NCBI GenBank assembly: GCA_030737875.1 | Contig: CM060915.1 | Span: 570,074,577 to 570,138,576 of the forward strand | DNA: 64,000 nt | DNA from: Allium sativum | Taxonomy: Eukaryota > Streptophyta > Magnoliopsida > Asparagales > Amaryllidaceae | Reading direction: 5' to 3' | In this document: positions 35,701 to 47,500 of the stretch, one piece after another | How the letters are laid out: each line of letters opens with the position of its first letter | How positions within the stretch are numbered: position 1 is the stretch's first letter | The notes under the pieces: generated by a model | Database searches by the model: none | Told to the model about the DNA's origin: nothing | The model's input: the letters and a program-made list of their open reading frames with translations, nothing else | Made by a program: the position numbers and the translations under genes

Positions 35701-36108
35701 AAAGTTTTAAATAACTATTTTAGTTCTCACACCAGTCACATAACTAACCTGGAGTTTATTGTTTTAACCTAAACTCTAGGTGCCCCTATTTCCGCACGGG
35801 CAGCTAGTAATTTTTGTTTTGAAGATTTATATTCACAGGAACCTGGTTTACAGCTGGAACGATACTCGGAAAGCTCTGTATCCATGTATTACTTTCAGTT
35901 GTGTTTTGTATTATTTTTCCGCTGCTATGTAATGTATTGTAATCTCTGATATTTATCGAATGTGTAATATTTATTCATACTCTGTATATTCTTGTATTCT
36001 GATGAATTGTTGTAATTAACAATGAAACGTTCCTCTGTTTGCATTCTGATTCATCTTGTCCTCAAAGCAATCCATGCTTTCCTTACCGGGGAAGTTTTGG
36101 TCGTTTCA

Positions 36109-37156
36109 ATTTGGTATCAGAGCTTTGGCTTACAGAGCTCGGAGAACAAGGAACGTTAGAACCAAACAAAAGGATTCATCAGAAATTGGATTAGTAATGT
36201 CCAATGAGAATGACTCGTTAGAGATAGGATCAGTAGTATCCTAGAACGAGTGTAAAGAGTGTTGTTTTGAAAAATAAAATTGAAAACAAGTTTTGTTTTG
36301 AAAATTTAATTCAATAATTCGTATTTGAATTTTTATTTATATTGATTTGGACTATCAAGTATATAGAGATTTTAATATACATCTGATCCACGTGTATTGG
36401 AAGCCTCCAGTATACTGGATGGATATAAAGTCACACTCTAGTCGCCCGTGGATGTTCTGATGGTGGTTCGAAACATCATCAGAATTTATGTTCGGGTGAT
36501 GAAAGTGGGATTTCTATATGTTTCCATTAGACTGGTGTGAGAACCAAAACTAGATAGGGCTTATTGTTGTGATTTGGCATCAAAAATCTGATTTTTTAGA
36601 TATGTATCAAAGTTATGTGATTGAAAAGATAATCAACTAATAAATTGCTGATTGTGTTGTTTGATTATTGGTTAAATTAATTAAATGTTGAACCTTTAGC
36701 CAAATTGAACCAAATAGTGAGTTGTATTGAAAATTAGTCTCATTTGCATGCATATACATGTACTTACGTTGAACAAGTCATAGCAAGAAGGCTAGAGCAG
36801 AAGAATAAAATTGTTTGCTTGACAAATAGGTACATGTTTATTGTATTTCTTGGGTTTTTGATGATTTTATGAGCCGATTGGCTAGCCGCTTGGCTATTTC
36901 TTTTTCGTTTTGGATTCTTAAGAGCCATGGGAGGCTATTTGAAATATCCCGAAGCTCCCGGTGCAGGGGAGGTTATGGCGAAATTTTTAGAAAATTTAGG
37001 GTGTTAGCCAAATTTTTGAAAAATTTGAAAAGTTCTTAGAAACTGAAAAGTTAAAGAACTTAAGCCGTAATGGAAACAATGGAAGTTGAGTTGATTTGTA
37101 AAACAACTTTCGGCTTTGTTCCTTTTCGAGGACGAAAAGTTTTAAGTGGGGGAGAT
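36109..37156 (+). mobile_element. Element E interior: short non-coding body with PBS and PPT
   Basis: 1,048 bp between the LTRs. The primer site TGGTATCAGAGC is at 36112-36123. It has one unit of the repeat seen six-fold in C (36859-36912), the conserved GGTTATGGCGAAATTTTT box, TTTTCGAGGACGAAAAG and a polypurine tract AGTGGGGGAGA just before 37157. No gag or pol motif in any frame. Confidence 0.92.
36112..36123 (+). other. Element E primer-binding site
   Basis: TGGTATCAGAGC, three bases after the LTR end; initiator tRNA-Met type. Confidence 0.92.
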
Positions 37157-39567
37157 TGTAATAACCCAGAAATCTGAGCAAATTTAAAATTTTTATTTTG
37201 GCAATTTTGATGAATTTTGAATATTTAAAATGAATCATTTTAAATAATAATAACGATAAATTTATTTTGAATAGAATTAGAACATATATATTTATATAGA
37301 TTGACATTAGAATATAAATATTTATTTATAATTATAAAAGGAATTGAAAATGGCGTGGTTGTTTGAAAATTCGATTTCAAATTTCAAATGAATGTACATG
37401 ATTCAAAATAAACCGGATTTTAGCGAAACCAAAAATATTAGAATTTATTTGAAAATATCTTTCCAACGAATCCGAAAAATTGAAATTTCATAGCGGGAAT
37501 ACAAAGTTATGCCCAGTTGAAAATTTAGAATAGTCGCTATGGAATTCTGGCCCTTAAAAATGGGAATTTTGCAAACGATCTCGGTTTTCGACGAAACCAC
37601 TTCTGTTGGATCCGGGATGTCAAGTTATTGCTAGAATCCAAAATTCATAATTTTCTGAATCAATATGTGAGCGTGGCGAAGGAAAACGCATTTGACCAGT
37701 TTTAGCTGATTTTAATCGACTGGAAAATGGCCATTTTTCAAACGGTCTCAAAATTTGATGAAATTAGTCTTGTTAGGACCGTATCGTCAATACGAAGCTA
37801 GAAAATATTTTTTGGGAATTTTTAGAGTCCGTATGTAGCCCTGGTAAATTGAAATGTGCGTTCAAATTCAATATATAGATTTATATTTTGATTTTGATGG
37901 AAACTGATCGAAACGATTGATTGGGGTTACGATACGTATCCCATTGTGTTCGGAATGGGGGTAATTAGCTAGACACGACAGTCGGTGGGTTCGATTTTGA
38001 GTTCAAAATAAAAAGTTGCTTTATTGAATAAATAAAATAAAATAATATATAATCCACCCCCACCCAACTTTCTCTCTCTCCCTCATCATTCTCTCTCCCA
38101 CCGTTCGTTTTCAGAAAAGAAAATAAAAAAACCCTCGACACCTCGCCCGTCGCTCCTCCGATCCGCCCACGCCGGAGCACCCCATCGCCGGCCAACCTCC
38201 TCCGCCCCTCCTCCCCTTTCTCTCCCCTCCACCGCCCCCTGCTCGAATCCCACTAGCCCAATCTGAAACCTTAAAACCCCCAAACAGAAAACGCCATAGC
38301 CTCCCCTCACCATCGGCGACCACCAGCGCCGACTGCTCCTCCTCCTCCTCCAGTGCAGCAACAAACCTCCGAGCCCCTCCTTCGATTACATTACATTGAG
38401 TTTTTATTTGTTTTTTTTAGTTTAATTAATTAAAAACCTGATTAGCAAAGTAAGGTAAGGATTTTTATTTATTGATTAGCAAAGTAAAGTAAGGATTTTT
38501 ATTTATAGATTAGCAAAGTAAAGTAAGGATTTTTATTTATTGATTGGCAAAGTAAAGTAAGGATTTTTATTTATTGATTAGCAAACTAAAGTAATGATTT
38601 TTATTTATTCATTAGCCAAGTAAAGTAATGATTTTTATTTGTTCATTAGTAATAGAAAGAAGTGGTTTTCATGTATATATGTATGAAAGAAAAAACTAGA
38701 TTTTTAAAATATAAAAACACGATCTTTATTATGAAGTAGTGAAGATAAAAATACGATTTTTATATATATGAAGAGAAGAAAAAGATGTGATCTTTATAGA
38801 AGTAACAATATAAAAATATGATTTTTATATTATAGAAAGAATAAAAATATGATTTTTATATTATAAAAAGAATAAAAATATGATTTTTATATAATCTAGA
38901 AAATAAAGATGTGATTTTTATCCATATAGAGTGATTATAAAAATGTGATTTTTATATATGTAGCAACAATATAAAAATGTGATTTTTATATATGTAGTGA
39001 ATACAGGCAACGAAAGTGACAAAAGGCGGACACGATAAGAATTTCTACATATGAAGAGTCGCGGCGTTTGGTTTAGCTAATCGATGAGAACTCCTCACTT
39101 TTATTTTGATTTCTAGTTGAAATATATACTAGGATGCAGACGGTGCTTAGCAACACCCGACACCCGTTGTCCACAGACCATGGATGACTTGTTTGTTTGA
39201 TTGCTGTTTTGTGGAATTTGATTGTGTGATGTGGAATAGAATAAAATATTTTATAGTGGAAAATATTTTATAGTTAAAAATATGATTTTTAACGTGTATA
39301 TAAAATAAATAGTAATAAACAAATTGGACGATTTGTTTATATACACTGATTTGACTGATATTGATTGGGACGATAAATTTTACACATCGCCCAACTACAC
39401 AAATAAAAATTTATGTTTGTTGATTTGAAACCCCACACGGGTATTGGGATGATATTTGACGTACACTAATCCCGATTGTTTAGTTGTATGTCAATCGATG
39501 TGTTGACAGACTGTGTAAGCGTTAATTATCTATATTTAATGCTTATGCAGTTGTGTGGTGCACTCTG
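37157..39567 (+). repeat. Element E 3' LTR, first piece
   Basis: Starts TGTAATAACCC and follows 30018-32353 of the 5' LTR. TATATAA is at 38046-38052. It stops at GTGCACTCTG, where element D (39568-54432) is inserted; the LTR resumes at 54433. Confidence 0.93.
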
Positions 39568-39939
39568 TGTAGCGACCCGAACTTCCCCGGTCTCCGAAGA
39601 GATGAGATAGGACGAATTACTGTGAGGACAAGACAAAACAGAACGCAGACGGAAGAACATTTCATTGCTATTACAACAATTCCATCAGATACAAGAATAT
39701 ACAGAGTATAGATGAATAAATTACATACGATAAATATCAGAGATTACAATAAATTACATAGCAACGGAAAATAATACAAAGCACAACTGAAGGTGATGTA
39801 CGGATACAGAGCTTTCCAGATATCATTCCAGCTGTAAATCAGGATCCTGTGAATATAAATCTGCAAAACCAAAACTACTAGCTGCCCGTGCGGAAAATAG
39901 GGGCACCCAGAGTTTAGGTTAAAACAATAAACTCTAGGT

Positions 39940-39953
39940 CAGTCATGTGACTG
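39940..39953 (-). promoter_or_regulatory. D left LTR conserved hairpin CAGTC-ATGT-GACTG
   Basis: On the plus strand CAGTCATGTGACTGG. The right LTR copy (47872-47887) reads CCAGTC-ACGT-GACTGG, a perfect palindrome containing CACGTG. Confidence 0.55.
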
Positions 39954-42485
39954 GTGTGAGAACTAAAACAGTTATTAATATTGGTTTTAAAGTTAGGTAA
40001 ATCAAGGGACCACACCGTATAACATGGAACAGGTTTCCTCCCAAGAATACCAGTGCATAGAACAAACCGTGCAATGCTAAATAAAGAAAAATGAAGCTGT
40101 TATAAGACCCAGGTCCCATCACACAATGCAACGCAAGCCGGAGGATATGGTTTTCCCTTATAACAGCCAAACATGCTTGGTACGTTTAAAACAAATCATT
40201 TGATACTATAATATGTGTATAGTGTCAAAACAATTTCAATCATAAATATCAATCATAGGCGGCATAGCTACCATCTACTATGTCTCCATACTAGTACTGC
40301 AATTAAAACCGCAATATCACGTATTGGAAATTGGATTCCGTCATGAGCCGAGGCAAGGGGCAATCTCCTCTCCGCGTTCGAGACACTCTAGCAAATGTCT
40401 CAGGACTACACACTTGGGCAATCCTGGATCTTCAGGGCCGGTCCTCACTTACGTTAGAGGATTAGTATTCCAGAACACACGTTTCCCGGTCCTTACAGAC
40501 CTATAATCGAGGTGCCTCATCCAACAACCACATAGGTGAAAAGTATATAAATGTCAGGGCTGGTAAGTCACTGACACCACCAAAGCTAGAAAGAAACATC
40601 ATGCTCTCCCTGCAGTCCGTATCACGTTTTTGACGCATACCGAGGCGTGAGGCTCGCGAATTCACGTTATACACAAAGCTGCCACGTAGGCCGTGCTTTG
40701 ATCATCAACCACAAGACTTTGCTTTTTAACAGAAGCCTTGATCTATGCAACTCAGCGTGCCACATAGGCAATTCATGCCATGCGATTGATATCTATCGAT
40801 ATGTAACCTCTAAGCTCGTACGTCTCAGAGAAGGGCGTTAAGCAAGAGAATAAATTCTCCGCCGCCAAACAGATATTTAATTAACAGAAATCAATCTACA
40901 TAGAATAAAATCCAATGTCAGACACACAATCCATTTACAAGTTCGTTCTGGGTCTGAACGAAACCGGGGGCACTTTCCTCGCATATCCATCCATCTCCAA
41001 GTACGTCTGGACGACCACCAACTATTTCCATCCTCTTGGGTGTACAACCCAATCAGGATCGTCAATAATTATCCAAACGATGTGAAGACTTCCGGTCTTC
41101 AACCACCGTCTTCATCTTCGACATATCGTCGAATCGGTTATTCAAAATGGGTATAAACCCGGCCTTTCCGAACAACCCGCGTATATTAAAAACAAATGTT
41201 ACACAAACACAACATACGCCTCATTCCAATTCATTAGCTACTAACCGTAAATCAACAAGAGAACAATTTCCCAAATATTAACCCCGAAGGCCGAAACCAA
41301 CATCAGATCAATACCCAGGAAACCATTCTTCTTAGCAAACCTACAGCTAGTTTCTAAATTTCATATTCTTTGGGAAAGGTTCCGATTAATTTTATCCAAG
41401 ATAAATTCTTTAAAATTTATCCTTTAATCTCCCTTTGGATGTCGTTCCAAACCAAATTATGGTTTTCTAAACTAGTCGAGATTAGCGAACCACACCGAAG
41501 TAATTATTTATTTTATTTCCCAATCCCAACCTATTCATCCCATGAAGCAAAACTGGTAATACTCCATATCTAACACCGTGGTGTTATCGGTAAAATTAAT
41601 TACCATTTCACGTTCTAGTCTAATTAAAGATTTAACTATCGCTTTGGAGCAAAACTGGTAGTACTCCATTCTCGCTCATTTGCCAAATTTGATAATTTAG
41701 ATTATCTATTCACATTTCAATCTAATTGCAGATTCATTAAAACTCCTTTTACTGGGTTAAAGAACTAGTGCTATTTAAAACACATTTCACGACAAACCCA
41801 AATCACATTCTAATTATTATCGGGTTAAAGAACTAGTGTTATTTAAAACACCGTTCACGATAAACCCATTTCAAATCCAATCAAATATATTAGAAATTCC
41901 GATTATTTAAAACCCCTTTTTTTAAATCTAATTTATTTAAAAATAATTGGGTTTTAAATTTAGTTCAAAACTAGTTCATTTCGATAAAAATCCATTTTTA
42001 TCTTTTCAAATATGGAGTTTTTCACCCCAATTTTTCCCAAATCATTTCTTATGATTTTTCACTAATTATTGATATTTTTAATAATTTTATCAAGGCCCGT
42101 ACAGTCGATTTCCATCAACGGCCATCGAACTGCACTTACAGCGACCTTTTCCAAATTTGATTTGGACGTATCTCCAAATCCAACCGTTAGATTTTGAATT
42201 TCTAATATTCGTTAGAAAGCTCTTTTCGATACGAACCCAACGGTTCCAGTTTTAGGAGAATCCGACGGTCGGAACTCCCGTAATGTCCGTTTGCAATAAA
42301 TGGTCGAAATTCACGAACTACCGCGGCGCGGCGAGTTCTATTCAGGCCATTATATTATATATATAATATATAATTCGTCGACTTCTATTTAAAACGAATT
42401 TTAGAAATAGTTTTAAATTCGTTTCAAAAACAATTTCAACTTCCATTTCAATTCAAATCAAAATTGAATTTTTCCTTATAGATTC

Positions 42486-42712
42486 GTTTTAAAATTCATT
42501 TCTATTCAATTCAAATTCGTTGTATATTCAATTCATTTCAAATTCGTTTTCAATTCAATTCAAATTCATTTTCTATTCGATTCAATTCAAATTCATTTTC
42601 TATTCGATTCAATTCAAATTCATTTTCTATTCGATTCAATTCAAATTCATTTTCTATTCGATTCAATTCAAATTCATTTTCTATTCGATTCAATTCAAAT
42701 CAAATTTAAAAA
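42486..42712 (-). repeat. 28-bp tandem repeat in D left LTR
   Basis: About five clean units of TTCAATTCAAATTCATTTTC plus TATTCGA, with degenerate units before them. The right LTR (about 50420-50630) has fewer clean units. The apparent 80-codon frame at 42520 is a readout of the repeat. Confidence 0.85.
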
Positions 42713-43103
42713 CAAATATAATCGATATAAATATCGTTCGCGTCAAAATGGCGCATCTCTAATCAACACGGCTTTATATATTTCGATAATTCCGTTATTC
42801 TGTTCAACAAATGAATATTTATTCTTGTCAACACATGACTAATCTCAACGAATGAGTACTGTCCACGTGTGACTATTTTTGTTATTTAATATATTTTATG
42901 AAAATTAAGGTATCTATCGTTTGATATTAAATCAGACTCCAACCGTAAATTAGTAAGAGAACGATTCCCTGAATATTAACCCCGAAGGCCGAAACCAACA
43001 TCAGATTAATATCCAGGAGACCACTCATCTTATCTATTTTCCAGTCAGTTTCTAATTTTATATACGATAAAGATGTAGATTTTATTGTTCAAATATTTCA
43101 TTC

Positions 43104-43555
43104 AACACATGACTAATCTCAACGGATGAGCACAGTCAACACATGAACCTTTATTTTATAAAGATAAAGATATAAATTTTATTGTTAAAATATTTCGTTC
43201 AACACATGACTAATCTCAATGGATGAGTACAGTCAACACATGAACCTTTATTTTATAGTGATAAAGATATAAATTTTATTGTTAAAATATTTCGTTCAAC
43301 ACATGACTAATCTCAACGGATGAGTACAGTCAACACATGAACCTTTATTTTATAGTGATAAAGATATAAATTTTATTATTAAAATATTTCGTTCAACACA
43401 TGACTAATCTCAATGGGTGATTACAGTCAACACATGAACCTTTATTTTATAGTGATAAAGATATAAATTTTATTGTTAAAATATTTCGTTCAACACATGA
43501 CTAATCTCAACGGATGAGTACAGTCAACACATGAACCTTTATTTTATAATATTCT
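43104..43555 (-). repeat. 97-bp tandem repeat, five units, in D left LTR
   Basis: Units start with AACACATGACTAATCTCAAC at 43104, 43201, 43298, 43395 and 43492, a constant 97-bp spacing. The right LTR has the equivalent array at about 51025-51475. Confidence 0.92.
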
Positions 43556-44330
43556 TTATCTTCTAAATTGGAATGAGGCCCAATCAATCACCATATAATA
43601 TTAATTATATGGATTTTCATACATCACACGTATATAATAGCATTGAAAAATAATCAACCATCAACCAAAGTGCACTACACTGTATAAGCATCAAATATAG
43701 ATACCTAACGCTTATAACGGCCTGTCAATCAATCGATCAACATATTTAATCAATCAGGATGAGTGAACTTCAAATTTCATCCCAACACCCGTGTGGGGTT
43801 TCAAACAATCAAACACAGATTTTATTTGTGTAGTTGGGCGATGTGTAAAATTTATCGTCTCAATCAATGTCCTTCAAATAAGTGTACATAAACAAACCGT
43901 CCGGTTTGTAAATGAATATTTATTTATTCACATTCACCTTAAAAATTACTTTTTTAATGATAAAACATTTTATTCAACCTATGAAAATATTCTATTCAGT
44001 TCATTTACAAAATAAAAATGATATTTTATTTTTCTAACTTATTTTAGAAAATTTCGGCGGCATAACGACACGATACTAGAAACGGGGCAAGGCCTAGCCT
44101 TATACCCGGTCTAGTGAAGGCCTATGCCATTCACACATCAATCAAATCCATTCATTTCACCAAACAATTCAATTCAAATCAAATAAACTAACCAACTACA
44201 CATCCAAACAATTTAACAAACAAGCCATCCATGGTCTGTGGATGACGGATGTCGGGTGCTACTAAACACCGTCTGCATCCTAGTATATATATATAACTAG
44301 AAAAGGAGATTTTGAGTGAGAAGTTCTCAC

Positions 44331-44417
44331 CGATAGCTATCCCAACTCCACGACTCTTCATTGATAGAAATATTCATCATTCTCGCCTTTTTGTCATCTT
44401 CGTTGCCCGTATTCACT
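44331..44417 (-). promoter_or_regulatory. D left LTR second exon-like block
   Basis: Minus strand: acceptor-like ATGTAG ends at 44416, then TGAATACGGGCAACGAAG... and GCTATCG at 44331, followed by GTGAGAACTTCTCAC (44330-44316), 7-bp arms around one base. The right LTR copy is 52348-52264 with palindrome 52263-52249. Confidence 0.45.
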
Positions 44418-44589
44418 ACATATGTAAAAATTGAATTTTTACTTTGCTATTCAATATATAAAAATGGAATTTTTTCTTCGTTATTCAATATGTAAAAATC
44501 GAATTTTTTCTTCGTTATTCAATATGTAAAAATTGATTTTTTTTTTCTAATCACGCTTTATGGATAAAAATTCTATTTTTACATTGCTA

Positions 44590-44765
44590 CTATATAGATA
44601 AAAATTCTATTTTTACAATGATGTTATATAGATAAAAATCCTATTTTTACAACGATGTTATATAGATAAAAATCCTATTTTTACAACGATGTTATATAGA
44701 TAAAAATCCTATTTTTACAACGATGTTATATAGATAAAAATCCTATTTTTACAACGCTATTCTTC
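44590..44765 (-). repeat. 34-bp tandem repeat in D left LTR
   Basis: About five units of TTATATAGATAAAAATCCTA followed by TTTTTACAACGATG. The right LTR (about 52520-52655) has about one unit fewer, part of the length difference between the two LTRs. Confidence 0.85.
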
Positions 44766-45160
44766 ATATAAAGATTTTATTTTTACCACTCTACAATATA
44801 AAAGATTAAATTTTTTTATCACTTCTATTTTATAAAAATTATATTTCACATTTTTCACATATGATAAAAATCATATTTTTATTTTCTCTAGCATATAAAA
44901 ATCAAATTTTTATTCTTTCTATAATATAAAAATATCACCTTTTCAACTATAAATCACATTGTTAAGTTGTTGTTCATATGGTAAAAACCATATTTTTATA
45001 TGAATAAAAATGATACCTTCATATAAATAAAAATCAAAACTTTCCTATAATAAAAATCTAATCTTTAACATCATAAAAATTCAGTTTTTAACACTATAAA
45101 AAATTCAGTCCTTTCAATACATAAAAATCGAAATTTCAGAATTAAAATAAGTAAAAACAA

Positions 45161-45545
45161 ACTTACTGTAAAATGGAAGAAGGGGGTGGCTTGTTCGCTT
45201 GCTCGTCAGAGGGGGGGGGGGGTGCGCCTGAGGTGAAGGGGGAGGCCGCGCGAGGTGCTGGAGGAGGCGGGTGTTCATCGATTTGGGGATTGGGCTCTTG
45301 AGGGTACGGTTTTTCAATCGGAGAAGAGGGGGGCTCGCATCGGAGGAGGCGCCGGCCACCTGAGGAGGAGGGGCTTGGACGCGGCGGCTAAGGTTTTATG
45401 GAGGGGAAGGGTTCGTCGCTCGCGTCAGGGAGAAGGAGGAGAGCAGGAAGAAGAAGGAGGCGGGGAGAGAGAGGGTGCGAGGCAGGGTGGAGGGCGGTGG
45501 CGCGATCGACGGGGGGGGGGGGGGGGGGGGGCAGAGTTTATAGAA
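45161..45545 (-). promoter_or_regulatory. D left LTR promoter, GC-rich block, G20 run and GTAAGT donor
   Basis: Minus strand: TTCTATAAAC is 920 bp from the LTR start, then a run of 20 C (G on plus, 45512-45531), C-rich leader, about 340 bp of GC-rich sequence, and TTTTACA then GTAAGT at 45166-45161, a consensus plant donor. An 81-codon Pro/Ser-rich minus frame (45359-45114) crosses the donor and shows no domain. Confidence 0.5.
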
Positions 45546-46464
45546 GGAGAAGGGGGTTTTATTTATTTTTATTATTTAATTATTTTATTTATCACTAAAA
45601 AACAACTTTTATTTTCGACCTCTAAACGAGGCCCACCGCCTGTCGTCCATAGCGTATTACCCCCATTCCGAACACAATGGGATATGTATCGCAAGCTGAT
45701 TCAACTGTCTCGATCAGTTTCCGTTAAAATCAACATATAACTCTATATATTGAATTTGAACGCGCATTTCAATTTACCGGGGTCACATACGAACTCTATA
45801 AATCCCAGAAAAATATTTTCTAGCTTCATATCGACGATACGGTCCTAACGAAACTAGTTTCGTCGAATTCTGAGACCGTTGGAAAAATGGCCAATTTCCA
45901 GTCGATTAAAATCAACTGAAACTGGTCAAAAGCGTTTGCCTTTGCCACGCTCACATATTGATTCGAAAAATTATGAAATTTGGAATCTAGCAATAATTTA
46001 ACATCACGGACCCAACAAAAGTGGTTTCGTCGTAATCCGAGGTCGTTTGCAAAATGTCAATTTTTAAGGGCCTGAATTCCATAGCGACTATTCAGAATTT
46101 TCAACTGGACATATCTTTTGATTCCCGCTATGAAAATTTGATTTTTCGAATTCGTTGGAAAGATATTCCCAATTAGATCCTAATGTTTTTGGTTTCACTA
46201 AAATCTGGTTGGTTTTGCACCCGGTATGTTCAATTGAAGTTTGAAATCGAATTATCGAACTACCGCACCATTTTCAATTCTATTAATAATTATATATAAT
46301 TATTTATATTCTAACGACGACGTATATAATATATACGTTCGAATTATATTCAAATTAAATTTCTCGTCGATTTTATTTAAAATAATCTATTTTAAATGTT
46401 CAAAATTCATTAAAATTGCCAAAATAAAAAATTTAAACTGGCCCAGATTTTCCGGGTTATTACA

Positions 46465-47500
46465 ATCTCCCCCAGTTAAAACTTTTCGTCCCCGAAAAGG
46501 AACAAAGTCGAAAGTGGTTTGATTATTCAACTCTACGTTTGATCTGGCTTCCATCCTCCAACTTTTCAATTTCTGAGAATTTTCAAATTTTCAAAAATTT
46601 GGCTAACACCCTAAATTTTCGAAAAATTTCGCCATAACCTTCCCTGCACCGGGAGCTACGGGAAAATCCCGAAATTGCCATATAGGCCTTCTGATCTCAA
46701 AAAGAAAAAGAAAAAGCCAAGCGGCTAGCCAATAGACTCATAAAATCATCATCACCCAAACAAAACGGTAAATTATAGTAAACATGTACCTATTTGTCAG
46801 GCAAACAAATTTTATTCTCTGCTCTAGCCTCTTGCTATGACCTGTTCAATGTAAGTACATGTATATGCATGCAAATGCGACTAATTTTCAATTAAATTCA
46901 ATATTTGATTCAATTAGGCTAAATGGTTCAAAATTATCAAACAAATATACAAACAACACAAACATCAATCAATTAGTGAATTTAACGTTTCAAATTCTTA
47001 ATTTTGTTGTATATACTGAAAATCATGTTCTTGATGCCAAACCACAACAATAAATCTATCTATATAAGTTTTGGTTCTCACACCAGTCTAATGGAAATAT
47101 ATAGATATCATACCTTCGAAACTCGAACACACACTACTGATGCTATATAGTCATCAGTAGAATCTTCTTCGGGCGACTAGAGTGTGATTCTATATCTATC
47201 TAATATATTAAAACTTCGAATATACGTTCATGACGCGTATATGCAAGATCTTTATATATCAGATTGTCCATATTCAAATTAAATAAATAATCAAATACGT
47301 ATAAAGCGATTTAAATTTTCAAAACAAAATTGTTTTTATTTGAAAAATATACTCTTCACACTCGTTCTAGGATACTACTGATCCCATCTCTAACGAGTCA
47401 TTCTAATTGGATATTACTAATCCAATATCTGATGAATTCTTTCGTATGGTTCTAATGTGTCTTGTTCTCGAGCTCTGTAAACCAAAGCTCTGATACCAAA
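46465..47500 (-). other. Element D interior, non-coding
   Basis: 1,036 bp. In minus orientation it has the primer site (47498-47487) and leader, one unit of the TATGAG...GGCTAGCCGCTTGGC repeat near 46690-46750, the GGTTATGGCGAAATTTTTCG box near 46620, GGGGACGAAAAG, and the polypurine tract CTGGGGGAGAT (46475-46465). The few short frames show no protein signature. It aligns with the interiors of E and C. Confidence 0.92.
47487..47498 (-). other. Element D primer-binding site
   Basis: Reads TGGTATCAGAGC on the minus strand, two bases inside the right LTR end at 47501. Confidence 0.92.

Larger units (their letters stand above)
30018..36108 (+). repeat. Element E 5' LTR (6,091 bp)
   Basis: It starts CGTAATAACCC (the first T of TGTAATAACCC mutated to C) and ends GGTCGTTTCA, followed by the primer site. 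It has the TATA box near 30906-30914, a GC-rich block at 30940-31259, GTGAGT at 31260-31265, 33-bp tandem repeats at 31300-31445, AT modules to 31790, an exon-like block at 31793-31878 with palindrome at 31879-31893, an 18-bp repeat array at 32480-32760, and the conserved GC-richer block at 34500-35300. It aligns with C's LTR over its full length at moderate identity and with its own 3' LTR at about 95% by eye. Confidence 0.93.
39568..46464 (-). repeat. Element D left LTR (its 3' LTR), 6,897 bp
   Basis: In minus orientation it runs from TGTAATAACCCGG at 46464 to ...CGGGTCGCTACA at 39568. TATA TTCTATAAAC at 45536-45545, a GC-rich block at about 45167-45510, donor GTAAGT (ACTTAC on plus, 45161-45166), exon-like block 44415-44331, palindrome 44316-44330. 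It contains a 20-G run at 45512-45531. Plus-strand frames such as the Arg/Gly-rich one at 45255-45740 are antisense readings of the GC-rich block. Confidence 0.94.

Noticed and set aside
40324..41065. Short frames (60-64 codons) repeated at 48257-48980
   Set aside because: They lie in the conserved LTR block of D and are duplicated with the LTR; stops and frames differ in E and C.
42520..42762. 80-codon frame rich in Phe/Tyr/Ile with a repeating pattern
   Set aside because: It is a translation of the 28-bp minisatellite and not a protein gene.
43104..43555. Regular 97-bp direct repeats that could suggest a CRISPR-like array
   Set aside because: There are no unique spacers, the units are contiguous, and the setting is a plant LTR.
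45255..45740. 161-codon Arg/Gly-rich plus-strand frame in D left LTR (with a similar one near 53175)
   Set aside because: It is the antisense reading of the GC-rich first-exon-like block, includes the 20-G run, lacks an ATG start and differs in frame between the two LTRs.
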